Shown one piece after another: positions 35,234 through 44,971 of a DNA stretch of 64,000 nucleotides (position 1 is its first letter; every line of letters begins with the position of its first letter). Source of the DNA: Stieleria bergensis (GTDB lineage Bacteria > Planctomycetota > Planctomycetia > Pirellulales > Pirellulaceae); the NCBI GenBank assembly GCA_007745635.1, contig CP036272.1:6213697-6277696 (forward strand), read 5' to 3'. A program made the position numbers and the translations under genes. The notes beneath the pieces were generated by a model, which saw only the letters and a program-made list of their open reading frames with translations, was not told the origin of the DNA and did no database searches.

Positions 35234-37810
35234 ATGACGATCTTCAGGCGGTTAGTCGTTGCGTTGGGAGCGTTTCTTGCTCTTTTGCTCCCAACCCAGC
35301 AGCCTTGCTGGGCACAATCTAACACCACGCCAGCAAAGCCAACCAACAGACAAACGCGACCGGCAACCGATGATGCGTCGCTGAAATTCTGGCTGCAAAA
35401 CATGTCTCAACATCACTACAGTGATGCCGAGATGGCCACGGTCCTGGGGATCAATGCGGACCAAATCCAGCGTGCCAAACAGCGACTCCAGACGCTCAGC
35501 GCGAATCAACAAACACGCCCACAGGATCGCGTCTTGGTCTTGCCTTATCCAGGCGGCAGACATCCCCGCATCGGCTTTTTGGATGGAGCCATTGATCCGC
35601 TGCGAGACACCAAAGTCAGCCTGTTCGCCCCCTGGGACAAACACTCTTACGTCGTGGCGGATGTCCCTGAAGCGATCTGGTCCAATCTTGGCCTGACCTA
35701 CTTGGCGCACACGCACATCCCCACAATCTGGGACAAGCAAGCAATCAACCTCGCAGCCACTGAATGGCAACAAGACCCATCGGGCAATTGGAAGATGCAA
35801 CAGCACCTCCCCAACGGCATTCGCTTTGGAACGGAAATCATGCCCACCGAAGACGGCGCGCGAATGCAGTTCTGGCTGTTGAACCAATCTGACGCGGCAC
35901 TGACGAACATGCGTGTCCAAAACTGCGTCATGCTGAAACACGCCGCAGGCTTTAACCAACAAACCATCGACAACAAGATCTTCTGGGGCCCCTATTCCGT
36001 CTGCCGGCACGCAAGCAAAGATCGCTGGATCATCACCTCCTGGGATCCACTGCATCGCTGCTGGGGCAACAAGGACTGTCCCTGTTTGCATTCCGATCCA
36101 ACCATTCCAGATTGCCAGCCCAATCAAAAACAAACATTGCATGGCTGGGTTTCGTTCTACCAAGGCAACGACATCTTTGCCGAATTAATGCGCATCGAAG
36201 GCTTGGCCTGGCGCGACCAAACCGGCACGGTGACCACCAACGGTGAGCAGCAAACGCGTTTCTACGCCGGCGTGTTTGACGACGACACCGGCATGCCGCT
36301 GCCGGCCCGCGTCCACCTGCAGGGCCCCGACGGAGACTGGCACCTGGTGTCCAGTGACGGGGGAAAGGCGGTGCACTACGATCGCCAGCCCAAGCACCTG
36401 CCCGGAAGCGTCGAGGTCAACACAACCCTCTCCCCTGACCCGTTTTTCACTCACCTGAAACCTGGGACCTACAAGATTCGCGTCGAACGTGGAAAGGAAT
36501 ACTTTCCGCTTGAAGAAACACTGACCATCGGTGACCAACCAGTTTACCGTCAATTCAAACTGAAACGCTGGATCAACATGGCGGCCAACGGTTGGTACAG
36601 CGGAGACACGCACGTCCACCGCACGCTAGACGAACTGCCGAACGTGATGCTGGCTGAAGACCTGAACGTCACGTTTCCGCTGACAAGCTGGGTGACCGCA
36701 TCGGGCGAACAGCCCAAAAGTGGATCGGCACCAAAGACCTGGCAAAGCAGCGGCCCAGCCTCCAGCAACCTTATCCGCGTGGATGCAACGCATGTGATTT
36801 ACCCTCGCAACACCGAATACGAAATCACCCGTGTCGGTGATCGGCGACAAGTGATGGGTGCTTTCTTTATATTGAATCATCAGACCGAATTATCCGTGGG
36901 CACTCCACCGGTCAAACCGGTCGCCAAGATTGCTCGCGAACAAGGCGCTTTGATCGAATTCGACAAACACTCCTGGCCTTGGTCGCTGATGATCGCTCCG
37001 GTCATGAATGTCGACCTCTTCGAACTGTCCAACAATCACATTTGGCAAACCAAGTTTGGGTTCCGCAAATGGACGCATGAGACGGTCCCGCCGTACATGC
37101 AACTCGATCAAGACGAAGAGGGACTGACCGAAGCGGGCTGGATCGATTACGGGTTTCAAAGCTATTACGCGCTAATCAACTGTGGCCTGCGGATGCGAGT
37201 CACTGCTGGCACGGCGTCCGGCGTTCACCCGGTTCAACAAGGCTTTGGCCGAGTCTACGTGCACCAACCGGACGGCTTCAGCTACAAAAACTGGGTCACT
37301 GGTCTGAATGCAGGCCACAGCTTTGTTACCACAGGCCCGATGATGGACCTGCGATTCAACGGCCAACCTGCGGGCACAACCTTTGCCGGCGATAGCGGAC
37401 GAAGCATAAAAATCACCGGCACCATTGCGAGCCGACGGCCACTCGATCGAATCGAGATCGTCGTCAACGGTCGAGTCCAACAGACGGTCAAGCCCCAGAA
37501 TCAGCAACAAGCCAATGGCAGCTTCGCAACCGAACTGGCCTCAAACGTGACTGCCGAAGGATCATTCTGGACGGCGGTGCGTTGCTATGTAACACAGCGC
37601 GAAGGACGAGTGCGATTTGCGCACACCAATCCTGTCTACGTTGACGTTGCTGGCAAACCCGTACGACCAAGAAAAGAAGAGGTCGAACACATCATCAAGC
37701 GACTGCAGGACGAGGCTGAAAAACAACGCCCGGGACTTCACCTGCAATCGCAACAAGAGTATCAGGAAGCGATCGATTACTTTACAGGCCAAGCCGCCAA
37801 AGCAGAGTAA
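35234..37810 (+). CDS. CehA/McbA-type secreted metallohydrolase
   Basis: This 858-residue protein has a signal peptide (MTIFRRLVVALGAFLALLLP, likely cut after WAQ). The N-terminal ~350 residues are of unknown fold and contain a CWGNKDCPC-type cysteine segment. A PHP-like metallohydrolase half follows, in which WYSGDTHVH (about residues 455-462) supplies the first two histidine ligands; LIEFDKHSWPW and TAGTASGVHPVQ add later ligands. CehA and McbA hydrolyse carbamate or phosphoester bonds, but the substrate of this branch is unknown. It resembles the gene at 49.5 kb in its C-terminal half. ATG 35234 begins the signal. The stop is 30 bases from the convergent PhoD-like stop. Confidence 0.8.
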   Translation: MTIFRRLVVALGAFLALLLPTQQPCWAQSNTTPAKPTNRQTRPATDDASLKFWLQNMSQHHYSDAEMATVLGINADQIQRAKQRLQTLSANQQTRPQDRVLVLPYPGGRHPRIGFLDGAIDPLRDTKVSLFAPWDKHSYVVADVPEAIWSNLGLTYLAHTHIPTIWDKQAINLAATEWQQDPSGNWKMQQHLPNGIRFGTEIMPTEDGARMQFWLLNQSDAALTNMRVQNCVMLKHAAGFNQQTIDNKIFWGPYSVCRHASKDRWIITSWDPLHRCWGNKDCPCLHSDPTIPDCQPNQKQTLHGWVSFYQGNDIFAELMRIEGLAWRDQTGTVTTNGEQQTRFYAGVFDDDTGMPLPARVHLQGPDGDWHLVSSDGGKAVHYDRQPKHLPGSVEVNTTLSPDPFFTHLKPGTYKIRVERGKEYFPLEETLTIGDQPVYRQFKLKRWINMAANGWYSGDTHVHRTLDELPNVMLAEDLNVTFPLTSWVTASGEQPKSGSAPKTWQSSGPASSNLIRVDATHVIYPRNTEYEITRVGDRRQVMGAFFILNHQTELSVGTPPVKPVAKIAREQGALIEFDKHSWPWSLMIAPVMNVDLFELSNNHIWQTKFGFRKWTHETVPPYMQLDQDEEGLTEAGWIDYGFQSYYALINCGLRMRVTAGTASGVHPVQQGFGRVYVHQPDGFSYKNWVTGLNAGHSFVTTGPMMDLRFNGQPAGTTFAGDSGRSIKITGTIASRRPLDRIEIVVNGRVQQTVKPQNQQQANGSFATELASNVTAEGSFWTAVRCYVTQREGRVRFAHTNPVYVDVAGKPVRPRKEEVEHIIKRLQDEAEKQRPGLHLQSQQEYQEAIDYFTGQAAKAE

Positions 37811-37840
37811 GCTCTGCCTTCGCGTCGCAGCCTTCATCGA

Positions 37841-39793
37841 TCACTTGGACGGCGCGTCTTCTTTGCGCGGCAACACAATCGAGTGTGCGTAGGCAAGTTC
37901 ACCCGTTCGGCCGTCAAAGTACTGGAACACAACCTGCGGGTGCGGATAAGCCACCAAACGCTTACCGCCCAACTGCTGTGGCATATTGAACACGTTGTTC
38001 ACCTGAACGACGCAAAAATGAGGATACAGACGTTCCAATCGAGGCAGATCGGGAAGAATGTAACTGGACCACAGGATGTCGCACTCTCTGGGGCCGAACT
38101 TGAATTTCCCGGTCGCTGGCCGATCGCTTTCGTCGTTCACCGGAACGTGGTTGACACTGTTATGAGGCCCACAGCAAAACTCATAAACGTTGTCAGTGAC
38201 TTTAATCGCAAAGCTATTGTGTAGGTCACCGGTCATCACAAACACGCGTTTGCCAATCGTTTCCCACTCGTCGATCAGAGCTTCACGCTCGTCAAAAAAG
38301 CCGGTCCAAGCCTCTTCCTTGTTGGCATTATCCGCTTCAAAACCGCCAGCTCCACTATGAGGAATCATGAAGGGGACCGTGGAGATCACGAAGAAGAAAT
38401 CTGCATCGCTTTCTTTCATACTGCGCAGCAACCACTCGCGCTGAGGCTTGCCCAACATCGACACTCCAGGCTTGCCGCGATCCTTTACATCATGCATGTC
38501 CCGATCGCCACGCGTGTCGACAAAGTAGAACTCGCAGTTTCCAACTCGCTTCTTGCCATAACTGCGACGCCCAATGCTGTAGCTGATGCCAGTGTCCGAA
38601 ACCTTCGCGGGCATGTGCAATCGCAACGTGTGCTCATCAACGACTTCGGCAATGTCATAGACGTAAGAATTCTTGTGGCCGGAATCATCATCAAGCGTGA
38701 TGTCGTTGACGCCTGCTGTGGTGGTTCCCCAGTGGACGTGCAGGGTGCCCATTTCATCCAAGGGCATCTTGGTAAAGTCAGCTTCACTATCGTGCAGCAA
38801 GTCACTTCCAGCGACCATCGTTGCCTTTCCAAAGTGCACTGGATGCTGGTATTCAGTGGGATTTGCCCAGCCCAGGTAATCAAACCAAGCCTGGGTTCCA
38901 ATGTCACGAAACACGGTTCGACGATGGCGTTTGCCTGTTTCAGCCGATCCCCAAATGTCGTTGACCAATTCATGATCATCAAAGGTGAAATAGCTTGGCA
39001 CATGACGATGCCATTTAGCCAAATCATTTCCTCGATCAAGGTACAGCTTGTAGTTCTCCCACACGCCCACAATCGTTGGCGCGATGTCAACGACTCGGGG
39101 AACACGATCAGCACCCTGTACCAGACGCCAAGCCTCTGGCGGATAGTTGCGTAGCTCTTCGTACAACCAGTCACCATTCATGATGTGAAAGTGAACCTTA
39201 TCCGCCCAATCCTGATTCAGATGTTCGTAGGTTGGCGCTCGGTGACCGATCCCATGTAATGGATTCTGATTCGCACAAGATCCGATCTGAAAACGAAAGT
39301 TGAACAAACCTTCCGGATTGTACTGTTCATTGCGTGATGATTCCGCATTGGGCAAGGTGCGAAAACTGGCTGGCAAACCATGGGGTCGCTCATTGACCCA
39401 AACTTGATAGTGGTACTTTGTGTCTGGTGTCAAACCATGCAACTGCACCACGCCGGTGTTGTCGTGAGACAGACTGGTGATCCCTGGCTGACTCTGCTGT
39501 GTCAACTGATCCGCCGCCACTCCGTAACGCACGGTGAACTGGCCTGGATTAGAGGTCCGGGCCCAAACGTGCATCGATGTTGCCGACGGTTGGCCCAACA
39601 TGGGTCCATGTGTCAAACGAATCGGATCACGATTCACTGCAATGGCGATCGTTTTATCTTGGGGATCACCAACATGATGGATAGGTGAGTCCGTTGCTGA
39701 CTGGGCCCAACAGTGGTTCACAGTGAGACCACCTGGCAAGGCAATCGTTAATGCCAACAGCAATGAAGCAAGCAGAGAGACACGCAAGGTCAT
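37841..39793 (-). CDS. PhoD-like alkaline phosphatase/phosphodiesterase
   Basis: This 650-residue protein has a signal peptide, a Fe/Ca-type PhoD N-terminal beta-sandwich (THGPMLGQPSATSMHVWART), and the metallophosphatase domain. That domain shows RFQIGSCAN, MNGDWLYEE, FDDHELVND and MTGDLHNSF, which are the expected metal-ligand blocks. PhoD enzymes release phosphate from mono- and diesters outside the cell, often under phosphate limitation. No Pho box was identified by eye. It is convergent with the CehA-type gene. An 18-base repeat array lies upstream of it. Confidence 0.9.
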   Translation of the reverse strand: MTLRVSLLASLLLALTIALPGGLTVNHCWAQSATDSPIHHVGDPQDKTIAIAVNRDPIRLTHGPMLGQPSATSMHVWARTSNPGQFTVRYGVAADQLTQQSQPGITSLSHDNTGVVQLHGLTPDTKYHYQVWVNERPHGLPASFRTLPNAESSRNEQYNPEGLFNFRFQIGSCANQNPLHGIGHRAPTYEHLNQDWADKVHFHIMNGDWLYEELRNYPPEAWRLVQGADRVPRVVDIAPTIVGVWENYKLYLDRGNDLAKWHRHVPSYFTFDDHELVNDIWGSAETGKRHRRTVFRDIGTQAWFDYLGWANPTEYQHPVHFGKATMVAGSDLLHDSEADFTKMPLDEMGTLHVHWGTTTAGVNDITLDDDSGHKNSYVYDIAEVVDEHTLRLHMPAKVSDTGISYSIGRRSYGKKRVGNCEFYFVDTRGDRDMHDVKDRGKPGVSMLGKPQREWLLRSMKESDADFFFVISTVPFMIPHSGAGGFEADNANKEEAWTGFFDEREALIDEWETIGKRVFVMTGDLHNSFAIKVTDNVYEFCCGPHNSVNHVPVNDESDRPATGKFKFGPRECDILWSSYILPDLPRLERLYPHFCVVQVNNVFNMPQQLGGKRLVAYPHPQVVFQYFDGRTGELAYAHSIVLPRKEDAPSK

Positions 39794-39909
39794 CGATCAA
39801 CCAATTCAAGGGGAACAAAAACAGGGAGAATAGAACCTGTTAGTTTACTTGAAGCAGCGTCGGTTGCGAAGAATGGCTAAATCAATTGCCAGAACGAGGG
39901 TCAGCTGCT

Positions 39910-40017
39910 GAATTCCGAGCGCACCATGAATTCCGAGCGCACCATGAATTCCGAGCGCACCATGAATTCCGAGCGCACCATGAATTCCGAGCGCACCATG
40001 AATTCCGAGCGCACCAC
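39910..40017. repeat. Perfect 18-base tandem repeat, six copies
   Basis: The unit GAATTCCGAGCGCACCAT repeats six times, with only the last base pair of the final unit altered (CAC in place of CAT). Because 18 is a multiple of three, frames through it encode six-residue repeats, but no credible gene covers it. It lies between two minus-strand genes, 116 bases above the PhoD-like start and 45 below the next stop. Confidence 0.97.
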
Positions 40018-40062
40018 GCGACTCATCCCTCAACGCCACAAAGGCGGCCAGCAGCCAGTTCG

Positions 40063-40776
40063 TTAACGAGGCTTTTGACGGGTCATTTCCATCAGCGAAT
40101 CGAACAGCACATCGATCTGCTGATCCGATGGATCGGGGGCGATGGCGATGTAGTAATCCGCATCAATCCCCAGCGCCTCACGCATCACCTTGGCATCCTC
40201 TGGCGGCGCGTCAATCAGAACGTTGACCATCTCGTAATCGCGATCGCAAAGCACGCGATCGGCAAGCGAATCAATCAGCCAGTTCCACGAGTCAGGATCC
40301 GTGCAGTTCACATCCACATCAAAGTCACTGACCACTTCGCCGGTCTCGGCATCATAGGCTGGGATGCGCGTCTCACGCTCAATGACTTCATCGTATTCAT
40401 TGTCACGATAAGCGTTGAGAACAAACTGACGCCAACGGTGACGCATTGGAATCGGCGTGAACGGCTCTAGCTCAATCTCCAATTCAATTTGCTGATACAC
40501 GTTGTGATAGATCGCTGCGACCCCCGCATCGGCAACACCGGTCCTGGCAACGACATCCAACGTGTCCTGCAACAAAGCCCTGGCCAAATCATTGATTAAA
40601 GCCAATTGCTGCTGCCATGAGAGCACGTCGAACATTTCAACCCCGTACTCCCAGGGGTCCTCTTCGGTCTCGCGGCAATTCGCCAGCTCTTCGACCATCA
40701 CAGCAATCGACTGGCGAACCAAGATTGCCTCTTCACCCGTTAACGACCGATCTCCATATGGCGTTTCCCAAGTCAT
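40063..40776 (-). CDS. Hypothetical acidic protein
   Basis: This 237-residue soluble protein is strongly acidic, with no signal peptide from the chosen ATG at 40776. The longer frame to 40845 would add a hydrophobic segment ending GCQQ. Segments such as YQQIELEIELEPFTPIPMRHRW and CTDPDSWNWLIDSLADRVLCDRDYEM look conserved in style, and the C-terminus is a helix with PSDQQIDVLFDSLME. No domain was recognised. It lies on the minus strand between the repeat array and a TPR gene, with a 474-base spacer on the upstream side. No function is proposed. Confidence 0.65.
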   Translation of the reverse strand: MTWETPYGDRSLTGEEAILVRQSIAVMVEELANCRETEEDPWEYGVEMFDVLSWQQQLALINDLARALLQDTLDVVARTGVADAGVAAIYHNVYQQIELEIELEPFTPIPMRHRWRQFVLNAYRDNEYDEVIERETRIPAYDAETGEVVSDFDVDVNCTDPDSWNWLIDSLADRVLCDRDYEMVNVLIDAPPEDAKVMREALGIDADYYIAIAPDPSDQQIDVLFDSLMEMTRQKPR

Positions 40777-41250
40777 CTGTTGGCATCCAGTTGCTGCAAA
40801 GAAAAGGTGATGCAGAAAAGTAATAAGAGCCGCTCGACAATCCATTTGCGGACAAGCTGCGGAGTTGTCAAACCGAATCGGAATGTCTTCTCGACCGGCT
40901 ATGAAAGATCTTGATCGATCGCGGCTCAGGATGCAAGTTTCTTACGGCAACGAACACCGCTCACACCCAGACTCTTTAAGCCGTCTCGCAGCCGGCCCGA
41001 GAAACTAGGCAATTCAAGCAATTCGGGAAAACCAACTGTTTCACTTAGCCATTCCCTTGACTAGCCTGCAACGCCAGTAAACAGCGCCAGCAAACAGCGC
41101 AGACCGCTGGCCGCAAACCACGCTCGCCTACCTAAAACGAGGCATCGCGTGCGAGGGATTTCGCTTCACGGATTGAGCGTCACCGTGTGGACTCTTGAGT
41201 CCTGCCAGTTAGCGCTGATGCCGCAGCCTGGCACCGCCCCGACGAATCCA
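40777..41250. other. Intergenic region upstream of the acidic hypothetical protein
   Basis: Only a 13-base direct repeat (CGCCAG-T/C-AAACAG, two copies at 41072-41097) was noticed. The frames here are not protein-like. The promoter of the acidic protein gene is expected here. Confidence 0.4.
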
Positions 41251-42909
41251 TTAGCCAACAGCCGCGGCAGTTGCCAGAGCATTGAGCCGCACTTGAATGT
41301 GCTGCACAAACCACTCCAACGTGCCATGTTGATAGTAGCGTTCAGATTGCATGATCGCGTCGAGTTGTTGTTGAACCTGCGGATCACGCTTTGCGTTTTT
41401 AAAGTACTCCAACGCCTGAGGCAGCGTCTTTAACTCCGGATCGGTCAGGTGCTCAGTGAAGCACTGCTGGATTTGCGGCAGGTATCCAAGACGCATCAAA
41501 CTGACGACGGCACGCACCCAATCATCCGAAGAGGACTGCGGGAATTCACCGTGAAGTGAATCGATGGCCTGAACCAAATTCATTTCTGCGGCATCCCAAT
41601 CGCCATCATTGGCTGCGAAGAGAGCGCGATGCAGTGGCACAGCGGCCTCCCATTGTGGCAAGGACTCTGCCTTTTCCACCTTCTCGAATTCAACCTTGGC
41701 GTCTTCGATGCGATTCATGCAATCGCGTAATAGGTAAACGTAGTTTAAACCGGTTGCCACTTCGGCCGGATCAACCTGCAGTGCTTTCTGATAGGCTTGT
41801 TCAGCTTGCTGATAACGTCCTAAGAACTCCGCATTAACGTTGCCGACGGCAGACCAACCGTAAGGAATCCCTGGCCTGAGATGGGCTGATTTCTCAAATG
41901 CCTCGATCGCGTCTTGATAACGATGCATGCGAATGGCATACAGGTAACCCAGACCGTGCGCTGCATCGCCGGACTCAGGATTGACCTCCAGGGCTTTGAG
42001 AAAGTAGCGTTCGGCATCTTGGCAACGTTCAGAATGCTGTGACAACAAACGTCCCAACAGCACCCAAGACTCTTCGCGATCATCGAACAGTTCGGTTGAG
42101 CGCAGCAGCAGGGATTCCGCCTGATCGTAATCCTCGTAGAACACCCGATGAACTTCGGCTAGGTTTTCAAGTGCTGGGCAACACTCTGGATCATGTTCCA
42201 GTGCCGATTCGAAAGCGGCTTTCGCCTCCTCTGGCATCTGCTGCTGATAAAGGTAGTGATCGCCCAAGTACATGTAGGTGTACCAAGTAGGCGACAGATC
42301 GACGGCTTTGGTAAAGCACTCCTCGGCTTCGCGCGACTTGCCTTCATGCATCGAATGCAATTGTCCCAGCGCAACCCAAACCTCTTCGTCACCTGGTTTC
42401 AACTGGGCGGCCAATTCCAAGGCTTCCAGGGCGCGATCTTGAGTGTCAGGATAGAGGCAGAAGATCTGTCCTTTGGAAAGGATGCTGGAGAAGTGATGTT
42501 GATCGACGCGCAAGGCCATTTCATAGGCTTCGACCGCGGCATAATGGTGCCCCAGATTTTCCATCACGGATTCGCCCAACTGGAACCACTGTTCAGCATC
42601 ACACTGAGTATGAATGGAGCGACCGATCACGTCGGTCACCGTGTCTCCGCAAGACTTGGCGAGATCATCGGGGACAAGAGCCCAAGCGGCTTGCGAATCG
42701 AGCGCCAGCAGGATCTGCAGGTCCACGACTTCTAAACGCGACCACATGAACAGTCGTTTGATTGCATCGACAAAATCACGCTCTTTTAATTTTGCGATCC
42801 GTTCAGAATCCAAGAACTGTTCCAAGGCATGCTGATCTTGAGATTTCAAGATCGCAGCTCGACTTGACTCGATTGCGTCAGAGAAAGACAAGGAGATAGG
42901 TTCGGTCAT
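41251..42909 (-). CDS. Tetratricopeptide-repeat protein
   Basis: This 552-residue soluble protein is made of successive 34-residue TPR helix pairs from about residue 90 to 430. Examples are AVEAYEMALRVDQHHFSSI, AKAAFESALEHDPECCPALENLAE and AERYFLKALEVNPESGDAAHGLGYLY. It has no signal peptide. TPR arrays mediate protein-protein contact; a specific partner cannot be named. The start is ATG 42909 (MTEPISLS); the TTG at 42921 would add four residues. It is likely a single-gene unit, since its neighbours have long spacers. Confidence 0.82.
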   Translation of the reverse strand: MTEPISLSFSDAIESSRAAILKSQDQHALEQFLDSERIAKLKERDFVDAIKRLFMWSRLEVVDLQILLALDSQAAWALVPDDLAKSCGDTVTDVIGRSIHTQCDAEQWFQLGESVMENLGHHYAAVEAYEMALRVDQHHFSSILSKGQIFCLYPDTQDRALEALELAAQLKPGDEEVWVALGQLHSMHEGKSREAEECFTKAVDLSPTWYTYMYLGDHYLYQQQMPEEAKAAFESALEHDPECCPALENLAEVHRVFYEDYDQAESLLLRSTELFDDREESWVLLGRLLSQHSERCQDAERYFLKALEVNPESGDAAHGLGYLYAIRMHRYQDAIEAFEKSAHLRPGIPYGWSAVGNVNAEFLGRYQQAEQAYQKALQVDPAEVATGLNYVYLLRDCMNRIEDAKVEFEKVEKAESLPQWEAAVPLHRALFAANDGDWDAAEMNLVQAIDSLHGEFPQSSSDDWVRAVVSLMRLGYLPQIQQCFTEHLTDPELKTLPQALEYFKNAKRDPQVQQQLDAIMQSERYYQHGTLEWFVQHIQVRLNALATAAAVG

Positions 42910-43610
42910 AGGTTCCAGCAAGCGGCATGATCCCCAAACAAAACAACGCCTCTACCGATCCGCAAGAATTCAACATTCAGCGTCAGAGGCCAGCACATCA
43001 GGAACCAGTCTTTCGGTCTTGGGCCAAATAGCACGGCGCGATCTAGCAGGAAACGATCCAAGTCGCCAAGGCGACAGGTGATCTTTCCACCAGAGCAATG
43101 CCACACCAAACCGATCAGATTAAACCAACAGGGCACTCGACGGAAGCCTCTGCCAACTGGCTACTGGGGGGATTTTTCCAATACCAGCGGGGGACGGGCC
43201 CTGAGCTGACACCCAAAGAAACAAGAGGTTCGGCGGCTTGGGTGAAATAATTGCCCCACAAAGGAGGAATTAGAGTGTGGAAACCAGCGGAAACGTCGGT
43301 ACCGCTTGGCGGAGCCGGCTGCGTCCTTAGAATAGAGCGACATCAATTAGCTTCTCCAGGGCCTGCGCCCCAGTTGGTCAGCCTGCTCGTCACCGCCAAC
43401 AAGTCATTACCAATCAGGTTGCCCCATGGCGGAGCCCGAGACTTGTTCTCACCGGCGACTGGCCAATGACTGCATCGGCGGCGCTGCATCGGCAGTGATC
43501 CTTGTGGCAGGCCCGCTTCATGGAACCGCTCCGCGGAATGGCTGCTTGATGCACCGGCGGACGGATCGAACTCACATTTCCCCATCACATCGCATTAGCC
43601 CGAAACGATC
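42910..43610. other. Divergent intergenic region between TPR gene and phosphofructokinase
   Basis: In 701 bases no gene, strong promoter or terminator was recognised. The minus-strand frames near 43161 and 43343 are not protein-like. The region must hold two divergent promoters. Confidence 0.4.
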
Positions 43611-44891
43611 ATGCCAGACCATCACACCCTCGATATCAAACGCGTTGCAATCCTGTTTGCTGGTGGTCCAGCCCCAGCAGCCAATGCCGTGATCTCAACC
43701 GCAGCGTTTTCGTTCCTGGAAGAAGGCGCTCAAGTCTTCGGCATCAAGCATGGCTACAGTCGCCTTGCTGAATACACCGCTGCCGGCCCGCTGCAGGAAG
43801 GAACAGACTACATTCGCTTCACGCACGACCTGCTGACCAACGCTCGCAGTAGCCGCGGCATCATGATCGGCACCGCACGAACCAACCCTGGCAAACACGT
43901 CAGCAGCCCAGAACACCTGAAAGACGCTGAACTCGTCGCTCCGCTGCGACGTGTCTATGAAGGCCTGTGCTCTTTGGAAGTCGACGCCCTGATCTCGATC
44001 GGTGGCGATGACACGCTGAAGACTGCGAACAAACTGAAAATGTTCCAGGACAACTTGCCAGCCGACGCACGCCGCTTCCCAGTGGTTCACTTGCCAAAGA
44101 CCATTGACAACGATTACAGCGGCATCGACTTCACGTTCGGATTCTTCACTGCTGCAGAAACCCTGGCTGAAGAAATTCGCAACTTGAACTATGACGCCGC
44201 TGCCGGCAAAGCGTACTTCCTTTGCGAAGCCATGGGCCGCAGTGCAGGCTGGTTGGCTTACGGTGCTGCCATTGCTGGCGAAGCCAGTTTGGTGATGAGC
44301 GTGGAAGACATTAACGGCGAATTGGCTGACGAAGAAGTCGATCCCGAGACCGGGAAAACTCGCAAAGTCATGGTCATTGATAAAGTCATCGACAAGATGG
44401 TTGACATGATGATCGCTCGCGAGCGTGAAGGCCGCGAATTCGGAACCATCGTGATTGCCGAAGGCTTGGCAGAGTTCTTGCCCGCCAAGCACCTGGCAGG
44501 CATCTCACGTGACGATCACGGACACATTAATATCTCCGCCATCAACTTGGCAGCGCTGATCAGCGGACTGCTGAAGGATCGCTACAAAGAACGCACGGGC
44601 AAAGATCGCAAGATCAACGGCCTGCAACTAGGCTACGAATCGCGTTGTGCACCACCACACGCCTACGACGTCATGCTGGGCTCATCTCTGGGAGTCGGCG
44701 CCTACCGTGCCTTGGTGGAAGAAAAGCTCAACGGCGTGATGGTGTCGGTTTCAGGTCAGTTCGATCTCCACTACGTGCCATTCGACAAACTGGTTGACCC
44801 GCAAACGCTGGTCACGAAAGTTCGCTTCATTCAACCTAACAGCGACTTTCACCGCTTGGCTCGTTTCCTCGAAACGTGCACCGATAGCTGA
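43611..44891 (+). CDS. pfp: 6-phosphofructokinase, probably pyrophosphate-dependent
   Basis: This 426-residue protein begins with ILFAGGPAPAANAVI, the phosphofructokinase phosphate-binding strand. The catalytic loop reads GGDDT (131-135) and the transfer loop reads PKTIDND (162-168). In the family, aspartate at the second D of GGDD and lysine in PKTIDND mark enzymes that use pyrophosphate; ATP enzymes have GGDGS and PGTIDND. It should therefore carry out reversible phosphorylation of fructose-6-phosphate using PPi. LGYESRCAPPHAYD, near residue 342, is the substrate-binding block. The ATG at 43611 gives a complete N-terminus. It converges with a nitrilase-family gene across a hairpin. Confidence 0.88.
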   Translation: MPDHHTLDIKRVAILFAGGPAPAANAVISTAAFSFLEEGAQVFGIKHGYSRLAEYTAAGPLQEGTDYIRFTHDLLTNARSSRGIMIGTARTNPGKHVSSPEHLKDAELVAPLRRVYEGLCSLEVDALISIGGDDTLKTANKLKMFQDNLPADARRFPVVHLPKTIDNDYSGIDFTFGFFTAAETLAEEIRNLNYDAAAGKAYFLCEAMGRSAGWLAYGAAIAGEASLVMSVEDINGELADEEVDPETGKTRKVMVIDKVIDKMVDMMIAREREGREFGTIVIAEGLAEFLPAKHLAGISRDDHGHINISAINLAALISGLLKDRYKERTGKDRKINGLQLGYESRCAPPHAYDVMLGSSLGVGAYRALVEEKLNGVMVSVSGQFDLHYVPFDKLVDPQTLVTKVRFIQPNSDFHRLARFLETCTDS

Positions 44892-44938
44892 TGCACATGC
44901 TTTGTGCGTGTGATCGGCTACCACAATCATCCCCGACA

Positions 44939-44963
44939 AACAGGTCTCACACAGAGACCTGTT
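44939..44963. terminator. Bidirectional hairpin between convergent genes
   Basis: AACAGGTCTC pairs perfectly with GAGACCTGTT over a five-base loop, midway between two stops at 44891 and 44972. There is no T-run on either strand, so termination may depend on other factors. Confidence 0.5.
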
Positions 44964-44971
44964 GAGCGACT

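Noticed and set aside
38357-39154. 265-codon plus-strand frame opposite the PhoD-like gene
   Set aside because: The minus-strand gene has all metal-site motifs; the plus-strand translation has none and looks like a codon-bias shadow.
39910-40017. 18-base array considered as a CRISPR
   Set aside because: The units abut with no spacers, and no cas gene is near.
39886-40470. Plus-strand frame encoding repeated EFRAHH
   Set aside because: It is created by the 18-base repeat and then runs antisense through the acidic hypothetical gene. No start signal or protein character supports it.
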